Source: Streptosporangium subroseum | GTDB taxonomy: Bacteria; Actinomycetota; Actinomycetes; Streptosporangiales; Streptosporangiaceae | Direction: 5' to 3' | Assembly: GCF_900188345.1 (NCBI RefSeq) | Contig: NZ_FZOD01000005.1 | Span: 186,001-250,000 of the forward strand | DNA: 64,000 bases | Shown: positions 8,311 to 16,734 of the stretch, one piece after another | How positions within the stretch are numbered: the stretch's first letter is position 1 | Layout: every line of letters begins with the position of its first letter | Notes under the pieces: generated by a model | Database searches by the model: none | Seen by the model: only the letters and a program-made list of their open reading frames with translations | What the model was told of the DNA's origin: nothing | Translations under genes and position numbers: made by a program

Positions 8311-11097
8311 ATGGAGCCGCTGCTGATCCTGCACGCCGTGGCCGCGGTGCTCGCCCCGGCTCTGGTGCGCCGTCTCGGTCGCGACGCCTTCTTCGTGCTC
8401 GCCGTGCCGCCGGTGTGCGGGTTCGCCTACACGCTGTGGGTGGCGCTGACCGGCATCCCGGTCGAGTCGCACCACTCCTTCGCCCCCGCTCTCGGCCTCG
8501 GGCTGTCCTTCCGCGCCGACGCGCTCGCCGTGCTCATGATGTCGCTGGTCACAGGCGTGGGCGCGCTGGTCCTGCTGTACTGCTCGCGCTACTTCGCCCC
8601 TGGAGACGACGGGCTCGGCCGGTTCGGCGGGGTGCTGGTGGCGTTCGCCGGGGCGATGCTCGGGCTGGTGGTCGCCGACGACCTGCTGCTGCTGTACGTG
8701 TTCTGGGAGCTGACCACGGTCTGCTCCTACCTGCTGATCGGCCACGTCCCCGAGAGCAGGACCGGCCGCAGGGCCGCGATGCAGGCGCTGACCGTCACCA
8801 CGTCCGGGGGGCTGGCGATGCTCGCCGGCATGGTCATGCTCGGCGAGGCGGCGGGGACCTACCGGATCTCACAGATCGTCGCCGACCCCCCGGCGGGTGG
8901 CATGGTCTCGGCGGCGGTGGTGCTCATCCTGGCCGGGGCGCTGTCGAAGTCGGCGATCTTCCCGTTCAGCATGTGGCTGCCGGCCGCCATGGCCGCGCCG
9001 ACCCCGGTCTCCGCCTACCTGCACGCCGCGGCGATGGTGAAGGCCGGGATCTACCTGCTCGCCCGGCTGGGCCCGGCGTTCGGGGAACCGGCCGTCTGGC
9101 GGTGGCCGGCCGTATCCCTCGGCCTGCTCACCATGCTGCTGGGCGGTTGGCGGGCCCTGCGCGAGAACGACCTCAAGAAGCTGCTCGCCTACGGCACGGT
9201 GAGCCAGCTGGGTTTCCTGGCCGTGCTGTTCGGCGCGGGCACCCGGGACACCGCGATCGCGGGCGTCGGCATGCTGGCGGCGCACGCGCTGTTCAAGGCG
9301 TCGCTCTTCCTGATCGTCGGCGTCGTCGACCACTCCACGGGCATCCGCGACCTGCGCGAGCTGAGCGGCCTGAGGCGTTCGGCGCCCTGGCTCTGCGCGG
9401 CGACCGTGGCCGCGACGGCCTCGATGGCGGGGATCCCGCCGTTCCTGGGATTCGTCGGCAAGGAGGCCGCCTTCGAGTCGCTGCTGACCGGGCGGCTCAC
9501 CGACACCGTGACGCTGGCCGGGGTGGTCGCCGGCTCGGTGCTCACCGTCGGCTACAGCGCGCGGTTCCTGTGGGGAGCCTTCGGCAGCAGGCCCGGCCTG
9601 GAACCGGTCCCCGTCCACCGCACCGGCGCCGCGATGTTCCTGCCGCCCGCGCTGCTCGCCGCGCTCGGACTTCTCGCCGCCCCCTTCTCCGGCCGGTACG
9701 GCCAGGCGATGGAGAGCTACACCCGCACCTTCCCCGGACCCGGCCACGGCACCCACCTCGCGCTGTGGACCGCCTCGCCCGTGCCGCTGCTGCTGTCGGC
9801 CGCCGCACTGGCCGGGGGAGCGATCCTGTTTCTGGCCAGGGAGCCGCTGTCGCGTGCCGGGGCCGCCCTGCACGTGATCGACTCCGGCCGGATCTACTGG
9901 GCTCTCGTCCGGGGACTGGAACGCTTCTCCCTCCAGCTGACCGGTGTCACCCAGCGCGGCTCGCTCCCCGACTACCTCATGATCGCATTTGTGACCGCGG
10001 CGGGGGTCGAGGTCTTCTCGCTGCTGTACGGGCCCATCACCCGGATCCGGCTGGACGTGGTCCCCTGGGAGCGCGTCGAGCAGCCCGTCATCGGGATCCT
10101 CCTCATCGCCACGGCGATCGTCGCGCTCCGGGTGCGGGCGCACATCGTGCTCGTGCTGGTGGCCGGGCTGACCGGATACGGCACCGCCCTGCTGTTTCTG
10201 GTCCACGGCTCGCCGGACCTGGCGCTGACCCAGTTTCTCGTCGAGACGCTGAGCCTGGTCGTGTTCGTGCTGGTGCTCCGCAGGCTCCCGGCGGGATCGA
10301 AGGAGGGCCGGTTCAGGATCCCCTTCGGCGTGCGACTGGTCCTCGGGCTGGTGAGCGGCGCCGTGGCCGCCGGAGCCGGGATCCTGGCCGTGAACGCGCG
10401 CCAGGCGGTGCCGGTCGGCACGCTGATGGCCGCCGCCGCCGAGGAGGCCGGGGCCTCCAACGTCGTCAGCGCGCTCCTGGTCGACATCAGGGCGTGGGAC
10501 ACCATGGGCGAGAGCTCGGTGCTCGCCGTCCTCACCCTGGGAGTGACCGGCCTGGTCTTCCTGCGCCGCCGTACGTATTCGATGGAACGCCCGCCGGAGA
10601 CGGCGGGCACGGACACCCGGACGGCCTGGCTCTCGGCGACCCTGCCCGCGGGGCAGCGCGCCGTCATCGTCGAGGTCGTGGCCCGGCTGATCTTCCACAC
10701 GGTGGTGCTGATCTCGGTCTTCCTGCTGTTCACCGGGCACAGTTCGGTCGGCGGGGGGTTCGCGGGAGGCATCGTGGCCGGGCTTGCCCTGGTCATCCGC
10801 TACCTCGCCGGTGGCCGCTACGAGCTGGCCGTCGCCGCGCCGGTCACGGCGGGAGTGCTGATCGGCCTGGGACTGCTGCTGTCCACGACCACCGCGTTCT
10901 GGGGACTGCTGTTCGGTGGCGCGCCGCTGGACATGCTCTCCGCCGACCTGACGGTCCCGCTGGTCGGCGGGCTTCACCTGTCCACCGTGCTGCTGTTCGA
11001 TCTCGGGGTCTACATCACGGTGGCGGGCATGGTGCAGGACATCCTGCGCAGCCTCGGCACCGAGCTGGACCGGCAGATCGAGGAGGAGGCCGGGTGA
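8311..11097 (+). CDS. mrpA: Mrp cation/proton antiporter subunit A, fused to MrpB-like domain
   Basis: 928 residues, polytopic. The proton-channel core matches the NuoL/MrpA family. It has the conserved Glu in FWELTTVCSYLLIG, the Lys in KSAIFPFSMWLPAAMAAPTP and the Lys in HAAAMVKAGIYLL. A DUF4040-type segment follows, and the last 130 residues or so (LIFHTVVLISVFLLFTGH onward) match MrpB. MrpA and MrpB are therefore one chain, as in many actinomycetes. It is the first gene of mrpA(B)CDEFG; the complex exchanges cytoplasmic Na+ (or K+) for protons. The start is the ATG at 8311 after GGGGGA; an in-frame GTG at 8251 would add 20 residues. Confidence 0.94.
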   Translation: MEPLLILHAVAAVLAPALVRRLGRDAFFVLAVPPVCGFAYTLWVALTGIPVESHHSFAPALGLGLSFRADALAVLMMSLVTGVGALVLLYCSRYFAPGDDGLGRFGGVLVAFAGAMLGLVVADDLLLLYVFWELTTVCSYLLIGHVPESRTGRRAAMQALTVTTSGGLAMLAGMVMLGEAAGTYRISQIVADPPAGGMVSAAVVLILAGALSKSAIFPFSMWLPAAMAAPTPVSAYLHAAAMVKAGIYLLARLGPAFGEPAVWRWPAVSLGLLTMLLGGWRALRENDLKKLLAYGTVSQLGFLAVLFGAGTRDTAIAGVGMLAAHALFKASLFLIVGVVDHSTGIRDLRELSGLRRSAPWLCAATVAATASMAGIPPFLGFVGKEAAFESLLTGRLTDTVTLAGVVAGSVLTVGYSARFLWGAFGSRPGLEPVPVHRTGAAMFLPPALLAALGLLAAPFSGRYGQAMESYTRTFPGPGHGTHLALWTASPVPLLLSAAALAGGAILFLAREPLSRAGAALHVIDSGRIYWALVRGLERFSLQLTGVTQRGSLPDYLMIAFVTAAGVEVFSLLYGPITRIRLDVVPWERVEQPVIGILLIATAIVALRVRAHIVLVLVAGLTGYGTALLFLVHGSPDLALTQFLVETLSLVVFVLVLRRLPAGSKEGRFRIPFGVRLVLGLVSGAVAAGAGILAVNARQAVPVGTLMAAAAEEAGASNVVSALLVDIRAWDTMGESSVLAVLTLGVTGLVFLRRRTYSMERPPETAGTDTRTAWLSATLPAGQRAVIVEVVARLIFHTVVLISVFLLFTGHSSVGGGFAGGIVAGLALVIRYLAGGRYELAVAAPVTAGVLIGLGLLLSTTTAFWGLLFGGAPLDMLSADLTVPLVGGLHLSTVLLFDLGVYITVAGMVQDILRSLGTELDRQIEEEAG

Positions 11098-11927
11098 CCG
11101 CCTCGCTGGTGCCGTTCGCGGCGTCGGGGGTTCTGGTGGCGACGGGGGTGACGCTGCTGCTGGAACGGAGCCTGGTCCGGCTGCTGGCCGGTGTCATCCT
11201 GCTCGGCAACGGGGTGAACCTGCTGATCCTCACCGCGGGCGGGCCCGCGGGGGAGCCGCCGATCCTCGGCAGGTCCGACCCGGACCGGATGGCCGACCCC
11301 CTGCCGCAGGCGATGGTGCTCACCTCCATCGTGATCACCCTTGGCGTCACCGCGTTCCTGCTCTCCATGGTTCACCGGTCCTGGCAGCTCACCGGCGGCG
11401 ACGAGGTGCAGGACGACACCGAGGACCGCCGGGTACGGCTGCGCGCCAGGCGCGGAGAGCTCGCCCAGGCCGTGCTCGACAGGCAGGAGGCGTACCGGCG
11501 AATGGTCCGGGAGCAGCGCGCGGAGCTCGCCCGGCTGGAGGCGGCGCGGCACGAGAGGGAGCGCAGGGAGGCCGAGGAGCTGGAGCAGCGGATCCTGGAC
11601 GTCAACGTGGACCTGGGCCGATGGCTCCAGGAGAACAAGGACGAGGGACTGTCCACGGAGCGGCTCGCGGAGCGCTTCGCCGAGGCCCAGCGTGCCGAGG
11701 ACGTCTCCAAGGAGGGCAGGCAGGAGCGGGTCCGTGAGCTGCGCGCGGAGTTCGCCCGCAGGGAGCGGGAGCAGGCCGAGCGGGAACGGCACATCCGCAG
11801 GCGGCTCCGTACCCGCCGGCGCGAGGCGCGCAAGCAGCTGCGCGCCGCGATCCGGGCCGACCGGGAGCGGCAGGCCAGGGCGCAGGACCCCGACCTGGAG
11901 GGGCCGGACCCGGAGGAGGAGAGCTGA
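11094..11927 (+). CDS. mrpC: Mrp antiporter subunit C (NuoK-like) with long charged C-terminal extension
   Basis: 277 residues. The first 105 or so form the three-helix NuoK/MrpC fold (GVTLLLERSLVRLLAGVILL, ending VITLGVTAFLLSMVHRSW). MrpC proteins are usually about 110-180 residues, but here some 165 more follow. They are almost all Arg, Glu, Lys, Asp, Gln and Ala in a long helical or coiled-coil pattern (REQRAELARLEAARHERERR, then REREQAERERHIRRRLRTRR). A less charged patch sits near RILDVNVDLGRWLQENKDEG. The GTG start overlaps the mrpA stop by 4 bp (GTGA) and is preceded by GAGGAGGAGG. The tail is presumably cytoplasmic; its function is unknown. Confidence 0.9.
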   Translation: MTASLVPFAASGVLVATGVTLLLERSLVRLLAGVILLGNGVNLLILTAGGPAGEPPILGRSDPDRMADPLPQAMVLTSIVITLGVTAFLLSMVHRSWQLTGGDEVQDDTEDRRVRLRARRGELAQAVLDRQEAYRRMVREQRAELARLEAARHERERREAEELEQRILDVNVDLGRWLQENKDEGLSTERLAERFAEAQRAEDVSKEGRQERVRELRAEFARREREQAERERHIRRRLRTRRREARKQLRAAIRADRERQARAQDPDLEGPDPEEES

Positions 11928-11970
11928 TGGCGATGCCGCATGCCGTACGGGACGCACGGGGGGAGCGCCG

Positions 11971-13572
11971 GTGGAGGCGCTGATCTCGGTGCCCGTGGTG
12001 CTGCCGCTGCTGGCCGCGGGGCTCAAGCTGGCCATCGGCAGGCGGCTGCGCAGGCTTCAGGCGCTCATCAGTGTGCTCACCCTCGCGGCGGTGCTGGCGG
12101 TGTCGCTGATCCTGCTGCCGGTGGCCGACAGGGAGGGGCCGCTGGTGGCCCGCGCGGGAGGCTGGGAGGCGCCGATCGGCATCGCGCTCGTCGCCGACCG
12201 GCTCTCCACGCTGATGCTGGTGGTCTCCTCGGCCGTGACGCTGTGCGTGATGATCTACTCGCTGGCCCAGGCCTACGCCGACCAGGAGGACAGGGCCCCG
12301 CTGTCGATCTTCCATCCGGCCTACCTGATCATGGTCGCCGGAGTGTCGGACGCCTTCCTCTCCGGCGACCTGTTCAACCTCTTCGTCGCGTTCGAGATGC
12401 TGCTCAGCGGGTCCTACGTACTCCTCACCTTCGGCGGGACCGAATCCCGCATCCGGGCGGGCGCCACCTACGTGGTGATGGGGCTGGCGTCGTCGCTGCT
12501 GTTCCTCGTCGCGATCGCGGTGGCCTACGGCGCGACCGGCACCGTGTCGATGGCCCAGCTCGCCGAGCGGTTCTCGGTCCTTCCCCAGCACGTCAAGCTG
12601 CTCGTCGAGCTGATGCTCCTGCTGGTCTTCGTGGTCAAAGCGGCGATCTTCCCGATGTCGGCGTGGCTGCCCGACTCCTATCCGACCGCGCCCGCCCCCG
12701 CGACGGCGCTCTTCGCGGGGCTGCTCACCAAGGTCGGCATCTACTCGATCATCCGCCTGGAGGCGCTGCTGTTCCCCGGCGGGCCGGTGAGCGGCCTGCT
12801 GATGTGGGCGGCGCTGCTGACCATGCTGCTCGGCGTGTTCGGGGCGGTGGCGCAGACCGACATCAAGCGAATGCTCTCCTTCACCCTGGTCAGCCACATC
12901 GGCTACATGGTGTTCGGGGTGGCGCTCTCCACCGTCGCGGGCATGGCGGGCGCGGTGTTCTACGTCGTTCACCACATCACCGTGCAGACCAGCCTGTTCC
13001 TGGTGACCGGGATGATCGAGCGCCGCGCCGGGACCACCTCGCTGGACAGGCTGGGAGGCCTGATGAAACTGGCGCCCCTGATCGCGGTGCTTTTCTTCGT
13101 TCCCGCGATGAACCTGGCGGGGATCCCGCCGATGTCCGGCTTCCTGGGCAAGCTGGCGTTGATCCAGGCGGGAGTGGCGGACGGCCGCCCCATGGCGCTG
13201 ACCCTGGTCGCGGGGAGTCTGATGACCAGCCTGCTCACCCTGTACGCCGTGGCGACGACGTGGAGCAGGGCCTTCTGGCGGGCACCGCCCCCCGGAATCA
13301 GGCAGACGGGAACCGTACTGGAGAGCGAGGAGCGGGAGGACGGGGAAGACCCCGCCTCCCGCGCGCACGGCACCGAGGGGATCACCGGGCGCGCGATCGT
13401 GACCAGCGTGAACATGCCGCTCGCCATGCTGGGCTCCACGATGGCGCTGGTGGCGCTGGCCCTGTCGTACACCGTCATGGCCGGGCCGTTGTCCGCCCTG
13501 GCGGAACGGATCGCCACCGAACTGCTGGCCCGCGAGCCGTACATCTCGGCAGTGCTCGAAGGCGCGCGATGA
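11971..13572 (+). CDS. mrpD: Mrp antiporter subunit D
   Basis: 533 residues with about 14 hydrophobic segments, of the NuoM/NuoN/MrpD antiporter family. Family marks are the Glu in FVAFEMLLSGSYVLL, the Lys in VVKAAIFPMSAWLPDSYPTA and the Lys in LFAGLLTKVGIYSIIR. It provides one of the proton/cation channels of the Mrp complex. The start is the GTG at 11971 with GGGGGAG 6 bp upstream, 43 bp after the mrpC stop. The last codons (GCTCGAAGGCGCGCGATGA) are the seed of the repeat array that follows. A charged loop near residues 445-475 separates the last helices. Confidence 0.93.
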   Translation: MEALISVPVVLPLLAAGLKLAIGRRLRRLQALISVLTLAAVLAVSLILLPVADREGPLVARAGGWEAPIGIALVADRLSTLMLVVSSAVTLCVMIYSLAQAYADQEDRAPLSIFHPAYLIMVAGVSDAFLSGDLFNLFVAFEMLLSGSYVLLTFGGTESRIRAGATYVVMGLASSLLFLVAIAVAYGATGTVSMAQLAERFSVLPQHVKLLVELMLLLVFVVKAAIFPMSAWLPDSYPTAPAPATALFAGLLTKVGIYSIIRLEALLFPGGPVSGLLMWAALLTMLLGVFGAVAQTDIKRMLSFTLVSHIGYMVFGVALSTVAGMAGAVFYVVHHITVQTSLFLVTGMIERRAGTTSLDRLGGLMKLAPLIAVLFFVPAMNLAGIPPMSGFLGKLALIQAGVADGRPMALTLVAGSLMTSLLTLYAVATTWSRAFWRAPPPGIRQTGTVLESEEREDGEDPASRAHGTEGITGRAIVTSVNMPLAMLGSTMALVALALSYTVMAGPLSALAERIATELLAREPYISAVLEGAR

Positions 13573-13736
13573 ACGGCCGGTTCGGCAGTGCTCGAAGGCG
13601 CGCGGTGAACGGCCGGTTCGGAGGCGCGGTGAACGGCTGGCTCGGTGGCGCTCGGAGGCGCGGTGAACGGTGGACCCGGCGTGTTCGGGGGCGCGCGGTG
13701 AACGGCGGGCCCGGTGTGTTCGGGGGCGCGCGGTGA
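13569..13736 (+). repeat. mrpD/mrpE junction repeats encoding a 55-codon bridging frame
   Basis: The junction motif RTGAACGG occurs six times, at 13569, 13605, 13629, 13663, 13698 and 13733, with spacings of 36, 24, 34, 35 and 35 bp. Flanking GGCGCGCG and CTCGGAGG or TTCGGGGG blocks recur with it. The ATG at 13569 overlaps the mrpD stop (ATGA). It opens a 55-residue Gly/Arg/Asn-rich frame (begins MNGRFGSARRRAVNGRFG) that runs through the whole array with no stop. It ends at 13734-13736, overlapping the mrpE GTG (GTGA). Either this is a repeat-born coding spacer that keeps translation coupled, or the open frame is chance. Confidence 0.75.
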
Positions 13737-14281
13737 ACGGGGGAGGAGGTCAGCGCTTCGCACCGCGGCTGCTGGGCAGGCGCGTACCACTGGTGCAGGT
13801 GGCCTGGCTCACGCTGGTCTGGCTGCTGCTCTGGGGCGAGTTGACCGTGGGCAACGTGCTCGGCGGTCTGCTGGCCGGGCTGGTCGTCGTGTGGCTGCTG
13901 CCACTGCCGGTGCTGGACTCCGGGCTCCGCATCCACCCCATCGGACTGCTCGTCTTCCTGGGCCGTTTCGCGGTGGACATGCTGGTCTCCAGTTTCAGGG
14001 TCGCCTTCTGGGCGTTGCGCCCGGGCGCTCCTCCGGTCCAGATCGTCGAGGTACGGCTGCGCTCGTCGTCGGAGGTCATGGCCGTGCTGATCACGGTGGC
14101 GCTGTCGGCGCTGCCGGGCAGCCTGGTGCTCGAGGCGCACGTCAGGGAGAGGCAGCTGGTGCTGCACGTGCTCGGCATCACGGGTGACGCGCGGGCCGTC
14201 ACCGAGGCGGACGTGGCGCGGCTGGAGAACCGCATCCTGGCGGCCTTCGGCACCCGCGCCGATCAGGAGGAACTGCGATGA
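13733..14281 (+). CDS. mrpE: Mrp antiporter subunit E
   Basis: 182 residues. MrpE family: two or three N-terminal hydrophobic segments (QVAWLTLVWLLLWGELTVGN, then LLAGLVVVWLLPL), the conserved IGLLVFLGRFAVDML stretch, and a soluble C-terminal part with VALSALPGSLVLE. It is an accessory subunit needed for assembly of the Mrp complex (family knowledge). The exact start is uncertain because the repeat array supplies several in-frame and out-of-frame GTG codons. I chose the last one, at 13733, which begins VNGGGGQRFAPRLLG. The gene overlaps mrpF by 4 bp. Confidence 0.88.
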   Translation: MNGGGGQRFAPRLLGRRVPLVQVAWLTLVWLLLWGELTVGNVLGGLLAGLVVVWLLPLPVLDSGLRIHPIGLLVFLGRFAVDMLVSSFRVAFWALRPGAPPVQIVEVRLRSSSEVMAVLITVALSALPGSLVLEAHVRERQLVLHVLGITGDARAVTEADVARLENRILAAFGTRADQEELR

Positions 14282-14538
14282 CGGCGGTATATCTGACCGT
14301 GCTCGCGCTGCTCGGCGGCGCGGCGGCGATGACGCTCTACCGGCTCGTGCGCGGTCCCACCATGCTGGACCGCGCGGTCGCGCTGGACGTGCTCACCGCC
14401 GTGGTGATGTGCGGGATCGGAGCCGGGGCGACGGCACTCGGCGAATACTCGGCGCTGCCCGTGCTGCTGGTGCTCTCCCTGCTGGGGTTCGTCGGATCGG
14501 TCTCGCTGGCCAGGTTCTTCTCGGGGCGAGCCCGATGA
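14278..14538 (+). CDS. mrpF: Mrp antiporter subunit F
   Basis: 86 residues, three transmembrane helices. It has the MrpF hallmarks RLVRGPTMLDRAVALDVL and GFVGSVSLARFF. The ATG overlaps the mrpE stop (ATGA), so the two are translationally coupled; GGAGGAAC precedes it. It is a small membrane subunit of the Na+(K+)/H+ antiporter complex. Confidence 0.92.
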   Translation: MTAVYLTVLALLGGAAAMTLYRLVRGPTMLDRAVALDVLTAVVMCGIGAGATALGEYSALPVLLVLSLLGFVGSVSLARFFSGRAR

Positions 14539-14726
14539 CCGCGCCGATCGGATCTTTCGCGAGCCGGGTCCGTTGGCCGCACCGACCCGGTTTTCCGCGA
14601 GGTGGGTCCGTTGGTCGCATCGACCTGTTCTCTGTGAGGTGGACCGGTTGTCACGTCGGCCGGGTTCCCGGTGAGGTGGGTCCGTTGACGGTTCCGCTCC
14701 GGTTCTCCGGGAGGTGGGTCCGTTGA
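14535..14726 (+). repeat. mrpF/mrpG junction repeats encoding a 63-codon bridging frame
   Basis: About five imperfect copies of a 36-38 bp unit follow mrpF. The unit has the form GGTTYTCCGSGAGGTGGGTC then CGTTG, so each copy carries a Shine-Dalgarno-like GAGGTGG and a TTG. The last copy provides the real signals of mrpG. The ATG at 14535 overlaps the mrpF stop (ATGA). It opens a 63-residue frame that crosses the array without a stop and ends at 14724-14726, overlapping the mrpG TTG (TTGA). This is the same architecture as between mrpD and mrpE, but from an unrelated repeat sequence. Confidence 0.75.
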
Positions 14727-15052
14727 CCCCGTTGGATGTGGCCGCCGCGGCGTGCGTGCTGCTGGGCGCGGGACTGGCGTTCGCGGCGGGAGTCGGGATG
14801 GTCAGGTTCCCCGGCACCCTGGCGCGCATGCACGCGGCGACGAAGCCCCAGGTGTTCGGACTGTTGCTCATCCTGCTGGCCATGGGACTGCGCAACCCGG
14901 GCTGGACGGTCGTGGGGATGCTGCTGCTCATCGCCGTCTTCCAGGTGGTCACGGTGGCGGTGGCCGCCTACGTGGTGGGACGGGCCGCCTATCTGGGGGA
15001 GTCGCCGGAGGACGACGGCACGGCGAGCCCGTTCTCAGAACCTCGCGCTTAA
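14723..15052 (+). CDS. mrpG: Mrp antiporter subunit G
   Basis: 109 residues, three hydrophobic segments. It matches the MrpG/PhaG family (FAAGVGMVRFPGTLARMHAA, then KPQVFGLLLILLAMGL). It is the last subunit of the Mrp operon. I chose the TTG at 14723, with GGGAGG 8 bp upstream, because it also overlaps the preceding bridging frame; a GTG at 14714 is the alternative. The stop is TAA at 15050-15052. Confidence 0.92.
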   Translation: MTPLDVAAAACVLLGAGLAFAAGVGMVRFPGTLARMHAATKPQVFGLLLILLAMGLRNPGWTVVGMLLLIAVFQVVTVAVAAYVVGRAAYLGESPEDDGTASPFSEPRA

Positions 15053-15077
15053 GGATCTCCCGGCGTACCGTGTCGGT

Positions 15078-15977
15078 ATGCGGGAGGCACGTGCGGAGGA
15101 CGCAAGGACCGAGGCCAGACGACTTATACGTGATCTGCTGGGTGAGGAGCGGCCTGACGCCGCAGTTCTGCTGCGTGAGGCGGGCACGATGCTGGGCGCC
15201 GACCGCGTCGAGCGCTGTGTCGAGCTGGCACGCGGCGCTCCTCTCACCCGGAGGTCCACCGAGCTCGCCGCGCTGGCCGGCCTGCTGGTCGGCACCCGCG
15301 AGCTCGGCGAGGAATGGTGGCGGCGCGAGCGCGGTGGCAAGCTGCCGTCGCCGGACGAGGTGCTCCGGACCTCGACCGCGATCGACCCGTGGACCGACCT
15401 GACCGTGCTGGAGATGCTCGCCGCCTGGATCGCCGACGACGTGGCGGACGGAGCCTGGGGCCGCCCTTTCGCCGTGACCGACCTCAACTCCTGGCAGGCG
15501 GAGGACCGGGTCGAGCTGCCCGAGGACGCCACCTCGGGACAGCGGATCGTGGTCTCCTTCGACGCGGGCGGCCGGCTCGACGCGGTGGTTCTCCGCCGAC
15601 CGGACGACGAGCTCGGCTCCAACCTTGACTTCGACTCGCTGCGTTACTCCCGCCCGGCCGAGGCCCAGTGGAGCTGGGGCGTCGCCGCCGGGCTCGGCCC
15701 GCACCTTCTGGACGAGGATCCCGATCCCTACGGGGAGCCGGTGGACGCCCGAGCCGCCGAGATCCTGCACGCCTGGGCCCTGGGACACGGCGCCTCCGCC
15801 CAGCAGGCGGGTGAGGTCTGGAAGGTCAAGGGCGACGTCGTCGCAGCGATCGAAAGGGTCGACTGGATGTGGCGCAGCGCCGAGTGGTTCGCCTGGTGGC
15901 GAGGCGTGGCCGCTCTGGTCGACGGAGAGCCCAAGCAGCTCGCCGCCCGTCTCGAAGAGATCGCTGACGCTGCTTAG
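15078..15977 (+). CDS. hypothetical protein, 299 residues
   Basis: I do not recognise the family. The product is soluble and acidic, without signal peptide or membrane segments. Its N-terminal third is helical and Arg/Glu-rich (REARAEDARTEARRLIRDLL). Later parts contain paired tryptophans (EEWWRRERGGKLPSPDEVLR, then RVDWMWRSAEWFAWWRGVAA). The start at 15078 lies 25 bp after mrpG but has no clear Shine-Dalgarno, so it could be leaderless or read through from the mrp operon. The GC pattern and length of the frame support a real gene. Confidence 0.75.
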   Translation: MREARAEDARTEARRLIRDLLGEERPDAAVLLREAGTMLGADRVERCVELARGAPLTRRSTELAALAGLLVGTRELGEEWWRRERGGKLPSPDEVLRTSTAIDPWTDLTVLEMLAAWIADDVADGAWGRPFAVTDLNSWQAEDRVELPEDATSGQRIVVSFDAGGRLDAVVLRRPDDELGSNLDFDSLRYSRPAEAQWSWGVAAGLGPHLLDEDPDPYGEPVDARAAEILHAWALGHGASAQQAGEVWKVKGDVVAAIERVDWMWRSAEWFAWWRGVAALVDGEPKQLAARLEEIADAA

Positions 15978-16368
15978 CGCCGAGTTCCCTGCCGCACACC
16001 GCCGTGCGATCTCTCGCCGTGCCGCGGGCCTCGGAGATGAGCGAATCGATAAACTCGCACGCTCTGGCTTCCCGATCTGCGGTCACTTCGCCGTGCACCT
16101 GATCGGCTGACCGGCACGCCCCCGAAAACCTTAACGGTGCCAGTCAGCCGACCATGTTCTTGGACGTTGCAGCCTTCTCCGCTTTCGAAAACGCGACCTT
16201 CTCGGAAGCCCGGTGGCCTGGGCGAACCGGCTCACCTCAGGGCGAGAGTCGCGCTCGGCAGGACGCAGCATCCGAGGAACGGTGGAGCCGGATCGTGCGC
16301 CGAGCCCTGTCCCCTATGGGAGAAGGTGCGGACCGGCCCGGCGGTGCTACCGGGCCGGGCTTCGGTCC
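15978..16368. other. 391-bp gap between convergent genes; one terminator hairpin seen
   Basis: No convincing gene. The short open frames on both strands lack ribosome binding sites and recognisable products. The only clear element is the hairpin at 16333-16358. Confidence 0.5.
16333..16358 (-). terminator. hairpin terminator after the small secreted protein gene
   Basis: A 9-bp perfect stem, CCGGCCCGG / CCGGGCCGG, with an 8-nt loop lies about 10 bp beyond the stop of the minus-strand gene. It may also stop transcripts arriving from the other side. Confidence 0.65.
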
Positions 16369-16734
16369 TCAGTGCCGGTCGCCGCGGTTGTGGTCGCGCC
16401 GGTCGTGGTCGCGGCGGTTGTGGTCGCGGTCGTAGTCGCGGTCGCGGTGGTTGCGGTCGTAGTGGTGGGAACGGGCGTAGTCGAAGGACACCGCCCTCCA
16501 GCCGCCGTTGAACCACCGGTAGAAACGGTGACCGTCGAAGCGGTAGCGCTCGCCGCGGTTGGACACGCTCACCGCTACGGTCTGATGCGCGGTGACCGAG
16601 GCGGCCGCGGTGACCGGGGCGGACGCGGTGGTCGTGGTGGCGGCCGAGGCGGCTCCGCCGGTGGAGGCGATGATGCCGCCCGCGATCGCCAGCGTCGCGG
16701 CCGCCGTCGCCAGGCTCCGTGTGATCTTCTTCAT
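16369..16734 (-). CDS. small secreted protein with Arg/His/Asp-rich tail
   Basis: 121 residues. The signal peptide is MKKITRSLATAAATLAIAGG followed by IIASTGGAASA, with cleavage likely after ASA. A Thr/Ala-rich stretch comes next, then a short aromatic segment (GERYRFDGHRFYRWFNGGW). The last 45 residues or so are a low-complexity mix of Arg, Asp and His (YDRNHRDRDYDRDHNRRDHD). The start is the ATG at 16734 with AAGGGGGAAAT upstream. The tail could bind metal or polyanions on the cell surface; no family is recognised. Its upstream region is AT-rich. Confidence 0.8.
   Translation of the reverse strand: MKKITRSLATAAATLAIAGGIIASTGGAASAATTTTASAPVTAAASVTAHQTVAVSVSNRGERYRFDGHRFYRWFNGGWRAVSFDYARSHHYDRNHRDRDYDRDHNRRDHDRRDHNRGDRH

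Noticed and set aside
11927..11983. An 18-codon frame starting on the mrpC stop
   Set aside because: It overlaps the mrpD start region by a few bases and has no sign of selection. It is the expected by-product of a TGA preceded by a start-like base.
8869..13368. Long minus-strand frames opposite the mrp operon
   Set aside because: They are rich in Arg, Gly, Gln and His with no recognisable fold and lie opposite well-supported membrane genes.
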